Part shown: positions 6,037-6,049 of the stretch, in pieces
Layout: each line of letters starts with the position of its first letter
How positions within the stretch are numbered: position 1 is the first letter of the stretch
DNA from: Thalassolituus sp.
Lineage (GTDB): Bacteria > Pseudomonadota > Gammaproteobacteria > Pseudomonadales > Oceanobacteraceae
Length of the DNA stretch: 6,049 bases
Assembly (NCBI GenBank): GCA_029212275.1
Contig: JARGOI010000166.1
Location: 1-6,049 of the forward strand
Reading direction: 5' to 3'
Notes under the pieces: generated by a model
Told to the model about the DNA's origin: nothing
What the model saw: only the letters and a program-made list of their open reading frames with translations
Databases searched by the model: none
Program-made: the position numbers and the translations under genes

Positions 6037-6049
6037 ATTATTGCTAATT

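Overview
The window looks like chromosomal DNA from a marine-type gammaproteobacterium of moderate to low GC. Alteromonadales or Oceanospirillales relatives are my guess, based on protein resemblance and gene arrangement. The genus cannot be fixed from the sequence. All six genes lie on the + strand. There are no RNA genes, insertion sequences, CRISPR arrays or phage genes. No gene-free stretch exceeds 300 bases; the longest are 4114-4298, 4797-4967 and 5880-6049.

Region 1 (1-4113) is a tight cassette with an envelope theme. It starts with the 3' part of a 'methylamine utilization protein'-like, cupredoxin-type gene carrying a C-x2-H-x2-M metal motif. Four bases of overlap and a TTG start lead into a large inner-membrane c-di-GMP protein with a periplasmic sensor, HAMP, a degenerate GGDEF domain and an intact EAL domain. 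Seven bases later comes a DUF3034 family protein with a signal peptide, probably an outer-membrane barrel. A strong hairpin that includes its stop codon follows, and then a group 1 truncated haemoglobin with an export signal. Taken together, an exported metal or redox protein, an exported globin, an envelope protein and a c-di-GMP phosphodiesterase suggest a sensor and response module for a gas or redox signal in the periplasm. That is inference.

Region 2 (4114-4796) is thiol peroxidase (tpx) with both redox cysteines. Its 185-base leader holds three tandem 12-bp repeats and an 11-bp inverted repeat, which look like regulatory architecture.

Region 3 (4797-6049) holds a perfect 12-bp-arm palindrome, a pair of direct repeats, a lipoprotein alpha/beta hydrolase of the esterase type, a probable terminator, and a possible extended -10 promoter with a palindromic operator-like site for a gene beyond the right edge.

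The best candidate for a poorly described system is the cassette at 1-4113. The tpx leader is the most unusual non-coding stretch.
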